Assembly (NCBI GenBank): GCA_003662485.1
Contig: QMYD01000025.1
Coordinates: forward strand, 1 to 11,320
Length of the DNA: 11,320 nt
Origin: Candidatus Hecatellales archaeon
Lineage (GTDB): Archaea > Thermoproteota > Bathyarchaeia > Hecatellales > Hecatellaceae
Reading direction: 5' to 3'
Part shown: positions 6,174 to 11,320 of the stretch, in pieces
Layout: every line of letters starts with the position of its first letter
Numbering within the stretch: the first letter of the stretch is position 1
Position numbers and translations under genes: made by a program
The notes under the pieces: model-generated
What the model was told of the DNA's origin: nothing
The model's database searches: none
What the model saw: only the letters and a program-made list of their open reading frames with translations

Positions 6174-6668
6174 ATGGTTGGGGGGCAGGGCGAGTCTAAG
6201 CATGCATGCCTTGCGGTGGTGAGGCTTAGGGGTACGGTTAACGTTAGAAGTGAGGTAGCCGACACCCTAGCCATGCTAAGGCTTCACAAGCCCAACCATG
6301 CCACCATTATTCCGGCTACTCCAACCTACCTAGGCATGCTTCAGAAGGCTAAGGACTACCTCACCTGGGGTGAGGTTTCAGAGGAAACCCTGGCAAGGCT
6401 GCTTGAGCGTAGGGGGAGGCTTCAGGGGAATAAGCCCTTAACGCTTGAATACCTTAAAAGGCTGGGCTTCGAAAGCTTTCTAAGCGCAGCTAAGGCTTTA
6501 ACCTCGGGAAAGCTAACCTTAAAGAGTTTTCCAGGCCTCAAGCCTGTTTTCCGACTTCACCCCCCATCGAAGGGTTTCAAGAAAACCGTGAAGAAGGCTT
6601 ACCAGGAAGGTGGGGAATTAGGCTATAGGGGAGAAAAAATAAACGAGCTGCTGGAGCGTATGATGTAA
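6174..6668 (+). CDS. rpl30: Large-subunit ribosomal protein uL30
   Basis: uL30 (164 residues) is the long archaeal/eukaryotic form, with the short bacterial-type core plus a C-terminal extension. The core is at about 11-65 (CLAVVRLRGTVNVRSEVADT, then LAMLRLHKPNHATIIPATPT), with YLGMLQKAKDYLTWGEVSEE following; RLRG--NVR and LRLHKPNH are diagnostic. The extension includes FPGLKPVFRLHPPSKGFKKT and the GELGYRGEKINELLERM ending. The ATG start has only a weak upstream GAGTGA, unlike most neighbours, which fits a short or absent leader. It opens the uL30-uL15-SecY block. Confidence 0.96.
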   Translation: MVGGQGESKHACLAVVRLRGTVNVRSEVADTLAMLRLHKPNHATIIPATPTYLGMLQKAKDYLTWGEVSEETLARLLERRGRLQGNKPLTLEYLKRLGFESFLSAAKALTSGKLTLKSFPGLKPVFRLHPPSKGFKKTVKKAYQEGGELGYRGEKINELLERMM

Positions 6669-6678
6669 GGGGAGGCTT

Positions 6679-7119
6679 ATGCCCCACCGGCTTAGGAAGA
6701 CGAGGTGGCATAGGGCTTCAAGAACCTGCGGCTGGGGTAGGGTAGGCCAGCACCGGAAGAGTGGAAGTAGGGGAGGCTTCGGGAAGGCAGGCCTCCACAA
6801 GCATAAGTGGACCTGGACGGTTAAATACGCCCCCAACCATTTTGGGAAGCATGGCTTCCGCTGCCCCACCAGCAGGGAGGTTAAAGCCATAAATGTTGGA
6901 AGGCTTTCCGAGCTTGTAGAAGACCTACTAGCAGCTGGGAGGCTGAAGCCTGGAGAGGGGGGAAGGGTTGAGGTAAACCTTTCAGAGCTAGGCTTCAGCA
7001 AGCTTCTGGGTGGAGGAAAAATTAGTAGGCCTCTCCTAGTTAGGGCTGAAGCCTTCACCGAGGAGGCTGAGAGGAAGATAGTGGAGGCTGGGGGGCAGCT
7101 GGTTAAGGCTGGAGGCTAA
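6679..7119 (+). CDS. rpl15: Large-subunit ribosomal protein uL15
   Basis: uL15 (146 residues) is a late-assembling 50S protein (L27a in eukaryotes). The Gly/Arg/His-rich N-terminus is typical: HRLRKTRWHRASRTCGWGRV, then GQHRKSGSRGGFGKAGLHKH. The KYAPNHFGKHGF segment follows near 49-60, then the globular C-terminal domain with the INVGRLSELV strand. The ATG start is preceded by GGGGAGG ending about three bases before it, one of the strongest ribosome-binding sites in the window. It begins 10 nt after uL30 and ends 3 nt before SecY. Confidence 0.97.
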   Translation: MPHRLRKTRWHRASRTCGWGRVGQHRKSGSRGGFGKAGLHKHKWTWTVKYAPNHFGKHGFRCPTSREVKAINVGRLSELVEDLLAAGRLKPGEGGRVEVNLSELGFSKLLGGGKISRPLLVRAEAFTEEAERKIVEAGGQLVKAGG

Positions 7120-7122
7120 GCC

Positions 7123-8520
7123 ATGGCTGGGAAAGGCATAACAGCCTTCTCAAAGCTCGCCAAGTTTATACCCGAGGTTAGGAAGCCAGCTAGGAAGGTA
7201 AGCTTTACTGAGAAGCTCTTCTGGACAGGCCTCGTCATGGTTATCTACCTCGTTATGACGGAGATTCCGCTCTACGGTATTGCTGCGGGTGGAGCTGACC
7301 CCTTCGCTATGATGAGGGTTATCTTTGCCTCCCGCAGGGGCTCCCTCATGGAGCTTGGAATAGGGCCAATAGTTACTGCAGGCCTAATCCTCCAGCTGCT
7401 GGCAGGCTCCAAAATGATCGACGTAGACTTCGCCAAGCCTGAGGATAGAGCTGTTTTCACTGGGGCTAACAAGGTTTTAGCCCTCATCATGACGCTTTTC
7501 GAGGCCTCCGTCTTTGTCTTCGGAGGCGTATATGGGGTGCTCCCAACCCAGACGGCGATCATCGTACTCCTCCAACTCTTCTTCGCAGGGATGATGGTTA
7601 TTCTTCTGGATGAGCTGGTTCAGAAGGGTTGGGGGCTTGGAAGCGGGATCAGCCTCTTCATAGCCGCAGGCGTAGCCCAACGCATATTCTGGGACTGCTT
7701 TGCACCCCTCCCAGCCTTCGACGGCTTCTTCCTAGGGGCACTCCTAGCACTAGGTCAGGCTGTAGCCTCAGGAGAGGTTTTCACCATCCTAGTGAGGAGG
7801 GGAGGCCTCCCAGATATGACGGGCTTCATCTCTATGATAGTACTCTTCGTCATCATCATTTACTTGGAGGGTCTAAGAGTTGAGATTCCAATCTCCCACG
7901 CTAGGTTTAGGGGCTTCAGAGCAAGCTACCCCGTCAAATTCTTCTACGTTTCAAATATTCCCGTAATTCTTGCCTCAGCCCTCTTCGCCGACCTATACTT
8001 CTTCGCCCACATAGCCGCCTCCAAAATGCCTGGAAGCTTCCTAGCCCATCTCCTTGGAAGCTTTGATGCTAGGGGGAGGCCTATAAGCGGCCTCGTATAC
8101 TTCCTAACGCCTCCAAGAGACATAACTCTGGCCATGCAGGACCCCCTCCGAGTAATCGTTTACACCATAGTTTTAGTGGTAGTGTGTGTGGGCTTCTCCA
8201 TAACTTGGGTTGAGGTTGGAGGTTTAAGCCCACGCCATGTGGCCAAGCAGCTCATAGACTCCGGCATGCAGATTCCAGGGTTTAGAAGGGCTGAGAAGCC
8301 CGTCTCAGACATGCTTGACAGGTATATTCCATCCCTAACCATTATTGGAGGGTTAACCGTAGGCCTTATAGCAGCCGTAGCCGACTTCTTCAATACTATA
8401 GGTTCAGGGATAGGAATCCTCCTAACCACCGGAATCATCTGGCAGTACTACCAGATCATTGTGAGGGAGAGGGTGGAGGAAATGTATCCAGGCCTAGCCA
8501 AGCTGCTAGGCCGAGCCTAA
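7123..8520 (+). CDS. secY: Protein translocase channel subunit SecY
   Basis: SecY (465 residues, archaeal length) is the channel of the Sec translocon, working with SecE and Sec-beta to export and insert proteins across the cytoplasmic membrane. Ten hydrophobic segments can be placed roughly at 33-52, 81-95, 115-138, 143-163, 174-190, 233-250, 273-295, 343-363, 403-422 and 428-446. The plug region lies near 55-75. Conserved spots include IPLYGI after TM1; GIGPIVTAGLILQLLAGS in TM2; QKGWGLGSGISLFI leading into TM5; the cytosolic loop LEGLRVEIPISHARFRGFRA before TM7; and GLSPRHVAKQLIDSGMQIPG before TM9. The ATG start has GGAGG at 7111-7115 within the end of uL15. Location directly after uL15 is the standard archaeal and bacterial order. 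Confidence 0.97.
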   Translation: MAGKGITAFSKLAKFIPEVRKPARKVSFTEKLFWTGLVMVIYLVMTEIPLYGIAAGGADPFAMMRVIFASRRGSLMELGIGPIVTAGLILQLLAGSKMIDVDFAKPEDRAVFTGANKVLALIMTLFEASVFVFGGVYGVLPTQTAIIVLLQLFFAGMMVILLDELVQKGWGLGSGISLFIAAGVAQRIFWDCFAPLPAFDGFFLGALLALGQAVASGEVFTILVRRGGLPDMTGFISMIVLFVIIIYLEGLRVEIPISHARFRGFRASYPVKFFYVSNIPVILASALFADLYFFAHIAASKMPGSFLAHLLGSFDARGRPISGLVYFLTPPRDITLAMQDPLRVIVYTIVLVVVCVGFSITWVEVGGLSPRHVAKQLIDSGMQIPGFRRAEKPVSDMLDRYIPSLTIIGGLTVGLIAAVADFFNTIGSGIGILLTTGIIWQYYQIIVRERVEEMYPGLAKLLGRA

Positions 8521-8524
8521 GCCC

Positions 8525-8531
8525 TTAAATA
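8525..8531 (+). promoter_or_regulatory. TATA-like element upstream of adenylate kinase gene
   Basis: TTAAATA lies just after the SecY stop, flanked by a small inverted repeat AAGCC (8519-8523) / GGCTT (8532-8536). Initiation about 25 nt downstream, near 8553, would precede AGGAAGG (8562-8568) and the TTG start at 8578. The element could allow the Adk-DUF106-Cmk-eL14-Cbf5 genes to be transcribed independently of SecY. It is short and weakly supported. Confidence 0.35.
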
Positions 8532-8577
8532 GGCTTCCTACCATACTTTGAAATCGCCTTCAGGAAGGTTGGAAGCC

Positions 8578-9174
8578 TTGAAGGCTCTCGTAATTGTCGT
8601 AGGCCTTCCGGGGGTTGGAAAATCCACCGTGCTGGGGGAACTTGAAAGGGAAGCCTCCACGCAGAATGTGAAAATCCAGATAGTAAACTATGGAACGGTG
8701 ATGATGGGCTTGGCTGAGGAGTCTGGAAGGCGGGTGGCTCACCGAGACGAGATGAGAAAGCGCTCTGCAGCCTTCCAGAAGGAGCTTCAAGCTGAAGCGG
8801 CTAAGAGGATAGCCAGCATGGCTGAGGCCTTCGAAGGCGTAACCCTAGTTGACACCCACATGATTGTTAGGACGGGGGTAGGCTACCTTCCAGGCCTCCC
8901 AAGCCACGTGTTAAGCCTGCTTAAGCCAAGCCTAATAGCCCTCATCGAAGCTCCAGCCGGCGACATCCTCACCAGAAGGCTGAAGGATGCAGAGATTAGG
9001 GAGAGGGAAACCCCTACCAGCGAGGAGGTAGACTTTGAAATTCAGCTTTCAAGGCTTATGGCTGCCTCCTGCTCAACACTTTCAGGAGCACCCCTCATAG
9101 TGGTGGAAAACCTTGAAGGTAGGGCGGGGGAGGCAGCCTCAAAGCTTCTTGAAGCCATTAAGGGTGTAAGCTAA
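8578..9174 (+). CDS. adkA: Archaeal-type adenylate kinase (AdkA)
   Basis: Archaeal AdkA interconverts ATP + AMP and 2 ADP; it is only distantly related to bacterial Adk. With the start at TTG 8578 the protein has 198 residues, the usual length. The P-loop is at 9-16 (GLPGVGKS). The AdkA-specific block VDTHMIVRTGVGYLPGLPSH spans 91-110. The ALIEAPAGDILTRRL segment follows, with RRLKDAEIRERE as lid-like arginines near 133-144. I prefer TTG 8578 because AGGAAGG (8562-8568) lies nine bases upstream and the family normally begins only a few residues before the P-loop. In-frame TTGs at 8548 and 8569 would add ten or three unusual residues. The neighbouring gene begins immediately after its stop. 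Confidence 0.94.
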   Translation: MKALVIVVGLPGVGKSTVLGELEREASTQNVKIQIVNYGTVMMGLAEESGRRVAHRDEMRKRSAAFQKELQAEAAKRIASMAEAFEGVTLVDTHMIVRTGVGYLPGLPSHVLSLLKPSLIALIEAPAGDILTRRLKDAEIRERETPTSEEVDFEIQLSRLMAASCSTLSGAPLIVVENLEGRAGEAASKLLEAIKGVS

Positions 9175-9657
9175 ATGAGTGTTGAAGGCGTGATAACGCA
9201 GATCCCGGTTTCAACCCTCCTAATCCTAGGGTTAACCGTGATTCTAGCCCTATCCTCCTCCCTCCTCCAGAGGAAGATGGTGGATATTGAAAGGGTGAAG
9301 GAGGTTAGGGGTAAGCTGGACGAGTTGAGGAGGCAGCTGGGAGAGGCCAAGAAGAGGGGAGACAAGAAGGCAGTAATGAAGCTTCAGAGGAAGCAGATGA
9401 TCCTGATGAGGGAGTCCTCCTCCGTGTTAAGCCAGCAGTTTAAAGCCTCCTTCACTCTCATGATACCCTTCCTCATCCTCTACTGGGCTCTCATCTACGT
9501 TTTCGGCCAGACACCGGTAGCAGTTTCACCCATACCCTTCCCCTGGGGTGCAGTAAGTGAAGACGGCCTCCAACTCTCCTTCTGGGTATGGTACTTACTG
9601 TCAGCCTTAGCCGTCAACCTACCCATAACCCGCCTCCTAGGCATCCACTACAGCTGA
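9175..9657 (+). CDS. DUF106 / EMC3-TMCO1-like membrane protein, Oxa1 superfamily
   Basis: This 160-residue protein matches the archaeal DUF106 family (COG1422), related to EMC3/TMCO1 and the YidC/Oxa1 insertases, which help hydrophilic-tailed segments enter the membrane. Three hydrophobic stretches are visible: TM1 about 11-31 (PVSTLLILGLTVILALSSSL), TM2 91-110 (ASFTLMIPFLILYWALIYVF) and TM3 133-152. Between TM1 and TM2 lies a long charged, probably coiled-coil segment (36-82) containing LRRQLGEAKKRGDKKAVMKL and QRKQMILMRE, the family signature. The ATG directly follows the AdkA stop, with GGGTG (9162-9166) eight bases upstream. The placement near secY is conserved in archaea and fits a role in ribosome-linked membrane insertion; function in archaea is mostly inferred from homology. 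Confidence 0.92.
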   Translation: MSVEGVITQIPVSTLLILGLTVILALSSSLLQRKMVDIERVKEVRGKLDELRRQLGEAKKRGDKKAVMKLQRKQMILMRESSSVLSQQFKASFTLMIPFLILYWALIYVFGQTPVAVSPIPFPWGAVSEDGLQLSFWVWYLLSALAVNLPITRLLGIHYS

Positions 9658-9676
9658 AAGAGGGAGAAAGGCATCC

Positions 9677-10234
9677 TTGACTTCCAAGCTTAAAAGGTTG
9701 ACGGTAGCCATAGGCGGCCTCCACGGAACGGGGAAAACCACCTATGCTAGGGCTATAGCTGAAACCTTTAAGCTTAGACATGTTTCAGCTGGGGAGGCCT
9801 TTAGGAGGCTGGCTGAAAGCCTAAACCTAACACTCCAACAGCTCACAGAGAGGGCTGCAAGGGATAGAAGCATAGATGAGAGGGTGGATGGAATGGTGAG
9901 GGAGGAAGCCTTAAGGGGTGGAGTAGTCGTAGATGGGCTACTCTCAGCCTGGATGGCGGAGAACGCTCAGGTTAAAATCTGCCTCCAAGCCCCAGACGAG
10001 GTGAGGTTTCAACGCATAGCCAAAAGGGATGGCCTAACCTTCGAGGAGGCGAAAAGGCTGACGCTGGAGAGGGAGGAAGCTGAGAGGAGGCGCTACAAGC
10101 AGTACTACGGAATAAACCTCGACGACCTCTCCGTCTACGACATAGTATTCAACACGGAGCTTCTACCCTTAGAGGCAGGCGTCAAGGTTTTGACGGATGT
10201 GGTAAAAGAATATGTGAGGTTGAGGTTGGAGTAA
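9677..10234 (+). CDS. cmk: Cytidylate kinase
   Basis: Cmk phosphorylates CMP (and dCMP) with ATP. The 185-residue protein matches the short archaeal form. The P-loop is at 13-22 (GGLHGTGKTT). The following RHVSAGEAFRRLAESLNLTL stretch is typical of archaeal Cmk. VVVDGLLSAWMAENAQVKIC lies near 83-102, the lid region RIAKRDGLTFEEAKRLTLER near 113-132, and the closing motif YKQYYGINLDDLSVYDIVFN at 140-159 is strongly diagnostic. The start is TTG at 9677, with AGGGAG (9661-9666) upstream; no ATG lies nearby. It follows DUF106 after 19 nt and precedes eL14 by 12 nt. Confidence 0.94.
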   Translation: MTSKLKRLTVAIGGLHGTGKTTYARAIAETFKLRHVSAGEAFRRLAESLNLTLQQLTERAARDRSIDERVDGMVREEALRGGVVVDGLLSAWMAENAQVKICLQAPDEVRFQRIAKRDGLTFEEAKRLTLEREEAERRRYKQYYGINLDDLSVYDIVFNTELLPLEAGVKVLTDVVKEYVRLRLE

Positions 10235-10246
10235 GGGGAGGCTAGA

Positions 10247-10555
10247 ATGGTCATACCTGAAGTAGGTAGGGTATGCGTTAAGAAGACGGGTCGTGAGGCT
10301 GGAAGACGCTGCGTAGTGGTAGACATAATAGACAAAAACTTCGTCGTGGTTACGGGGCCTAGAGACGTTACTGGGGTGAGGCGTAGAAGGTGTAACGTAG
10401 ACCATTTGGAGCCTACAGAGCTTAAGCTTCCGCTGAAGCGGGGGGCTGACGATAAAACCGTGGCTGAAGCCCTACTGAAAGCGCTTAAAGAAACGCCTAA
10501 GGAGGGTAAGCCGGCTAGGCGAAGGCGGAGGAAGGCTGAGGGAGGTGAGGCTTGA
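10247..10555 (+). CDS. rpl14e: Large-subunit ribosomal protein eL14
   Basis: eL14 (102 residues) is a KOW-like 50S protein present in eukaryotes and part of the archaea. The core is VIPEVGRVCVKKTGREAGRR (2-21), then CVVVDIIDKNFVVVTGPRDV (22-41) and RRRRCNVDHLEPTELKLPL (45-63). The C-terminus is an Arg/Lys-rich tail (about 86-97), a common but variable extension. The ATG start lies behind a GGGGAGG (10236-10242) ribosome-binding site. The stop overlaps the cbf5 TTG start by four bases (TTGA). Location just before cbf5 is conserved in many archaea. Confidence 0.95.
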   Translation: MVIPEVGRVCVKKTGREAGRRCVVVDIIDKNFVVVTGPRDVTGVRRRRCNVDHLEPTELKLPLKRGADDKTVAEALLKALKETPKEGKPARRRRRKAEGGEA

Positions 10556-11320
10556 CCTTCGTGAGGATTCAGCCTCCATGGCAGACCTCGAGGGAAACTC
10601 TCATCAGGGAGGAAGCTGAAACCAGCGAGAAATATGGCTTCTGGCCTGAGCGTAGACCCCTCAGGGAGCACCTGAGATTCGGCTATGTAAACCTTGACAA
10701 GCCTCCAGGCCCTTCCAGCCATGAGGTCACAGCTTGGGTGAAGAAGATTCTGGAGGTTTCCCACGCCGGCCATGGGGGGACCCTTGAAGCCTAGGGAAGG
10801 GCTGGGGAAATCCCCCCGTGACGGGTGTCCTACCCATAGGGCTTGAGGAGGCCACCAAAACCGTTCAAGCCATCCTCGCAGGCGGAAAAGAATACGTAGG
10901 CGTGATGAAGCTTCACGGCGAAGTAAACCACGACAAGATTATTAAAGTCTTCAAAGAGTTTACGGGTGAAATCTTTCAGAGGCCGCCCCTACGCTCCTCG
11001 GTTAAGCGCAGAATTAGGACGAGAACCATCTATTATGCTAGCGTCTTGGAGGTGGATGGGAGAAACGTGCTCTTCAAGGTTGGATGTCAGTCTGGAACCT
11101 ACATTAGGAAGCTTATTCACGACATCGGTGAGGTGCTCGGTGTTGGAGCCCACATGGCCGAGCTCAGACGTACCAGGGCAGGCCCCTACACTGAAGACGA
11201 AAACCTTGTAAGGCTTCAGGACCTAGCCGACGCCCAAGCCTACTACAGGGAGCGTGGGGATGAAACCTGGCTTAGAAGGGCTGTACTCCCAGTAGAAACC
11301 TCAGTAAGACTGCTCCCCAA
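10552..11320 (+). CDS. cbf5: tRNA/rRNA pseudouridine synthase Cbf5, intron-interrupted, 3' end missing
   Basis: Cbf5 is the catalytic subunit of archaeal H/ACA guide RNPs (with Nop10, L7Ae and Gar1), turning uridine into pseudouridine in rRNA; archaeal Cbf5 can also modify tRNA. Read as 10552-10786 joined to 10810 onward, it gives 248 codons with no stop up to the window edge. The TruB-type core shows FGYVNLDKPPGPSSHEVTAW (43-62), HAGHGGTLDP with catalytic Asp79, GKEYVGVMKLHGEV, the QRPPLRSSVKRRIRTR motif, SGTYIRKLIHDIGEVLGVGA and AHMAELRRTRAGPY. The C-terminal PUA domain lies outside. The TTG start overlaps eL14's stop and follows GGAGGTGA (10541-10548); GTG 10561 is an alternative. Without splicing the frame ends at TAG 10792-10794 as GTLEA. 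The residue after DP is Pro where Lys is common in homologues. Confidence 0.93.
10774..10817 (+). other. Bulge-helix-bulge splice motif with 23-nt intron 10787-10809 in cbf5
   Basis: The RNA folds as a canonical BHB. The outer helix is GGGGGGA (10774-10780) with TCCCCCC (10811-10817). A 3-nt bulge AAA (10808-10810) follows. The 4-bp central helix is CCCT (10781-10784) with GGGG (10804-10807), including one U-G pair. The second 3-nt bulge is TGA (10785-10787). The inner helix is AGCC (10788-10791) with GGCT (10800-10803), closed by an 8-nt loop (10792-10799). Cutting each bulge between its second and third base, as the tRNA-splicing endonuclease does, removes 10787-10809. The length is not a multiple of three and includes the in-frame TAG. 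The joined codon G|AT encodes the catalytic Asp. Archaeal cbf5 introns of this kind are established in Crenarchaeota. Confidence 0.92.

Noticed and set aside
7629..7883. 84-codon frame on the plus strand inside secY
   Set aside because: Shadow of SecY in another frame; composition is Arg/Ser/His-rich, with no family resemblance.
10135..10773. 212-codon minus-strand frame over cmk, eL14 and cbf5
   Set aside because: It lies antisense to three well-supported genes and its translation looks like low-complexity shadow sequence.
10552..10794. cbf5 as a frameshifted pseudogene
   Set aside because: A frameshift or decay would not produce an exact bulge-helix-bulge at the break whose excision restores both the frame and the catalytic Asp. 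Both halves are otherwise intact.
10966..11211. Open frame of 81 codons inside the cbf5 3' part
   Set aside because: It is out of frame with the clear Cbf5 homology (QRPPLRS, GTYIRKLIHDIG, AELRRTRAGP) that runs across it; it has no recognisable family or ribosome-binding site.
1..11320. CRISPR arrays, insertion sequences, tRNA or rRNA genes
   Set aside because: No regularly spaced repeats, transposase-like proteins or cloverleaf sequences were seen; nearly every base belongs to recognised genes.

Overview
The window is a piece of an archaeal chromosome: the spc-type ribosomal protein cluster running into the SecY / adenylate kinase / Cbf5 neighbourhood. The archaeal or eukaryote-like proteins eS4, eL32, eL19 and eL14, archaeal-type adenylate kinase, the DUF106 membrane protein and Cbf5 exclude a bacterium. 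A spliceosome-independent (bulge-helix-bulge) intron in cbf5 is best known from Crenarchaeota. Together with eL14 and moderately high GC, it points to a TACK-group archaeon, possibly thermophilic. The exact lineage cannot be fixed by reading alone. Start codons are unusual: by my assignment about 8 are TTG, 4 GTG and 7 ATG, mostly behind clear GGAGG- or GGTG-type Shine-Dalgarno sites.

Layout, left to right. Positions 1-3022 (+): uL14 (3' end only), uL24, eS4, uL5, uS14 (a 54-residue zinc-finger protein), uS8 and uL6, tightly packed. Positions 3019-3789 (-): a DUF169-family gene of unknown function, inserted against the direction of the ribosomal genes; its stop overlaps the uL6 stop. Positions 3880-5352 (+): eL32, eL19 and uL18, with overlapping starts and stops and a new promoter in front. 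Positions 5353-6067: uS5 behind its own TATA box, which is surrounded by three copies of a CCCGGGAA element in alternating orientation. Positions 6068-6173: a hairpin plus T-run (terminator-like), then a fresh promoter. Positions 6174-8520: uL30, uL15 and SecY. Positions 8521-11320: adenylate kinase, DUF106 (EMC3/Oxa1-like), cytidylate kinase, eL14 and Cbf5, which runs off the right end.

The genes make ribosomal subunits, insert membrane proteins (SecY, the DUF106 protein), keep nucleotide pools balanced (Adk, Cmk) and modify rRNA (Cbf5). A normally continuous cluster appears here to be cut into about four or five transcription units, with promoter-like sites at each break.

The most striking item is cbf5. 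Its reading frame stops at 10792-10794, directly after the codon that should encode the catalytic aspartate. The sequence around the stop folds into a textbook bulge-helix-bulge. Removing 23 nt (10787-10809) creates the missing Asp codon (G|AT), restores the GTLDP motif and reopens the frame to the end of the window. No gene-free stretch exceeds about 110 bases.
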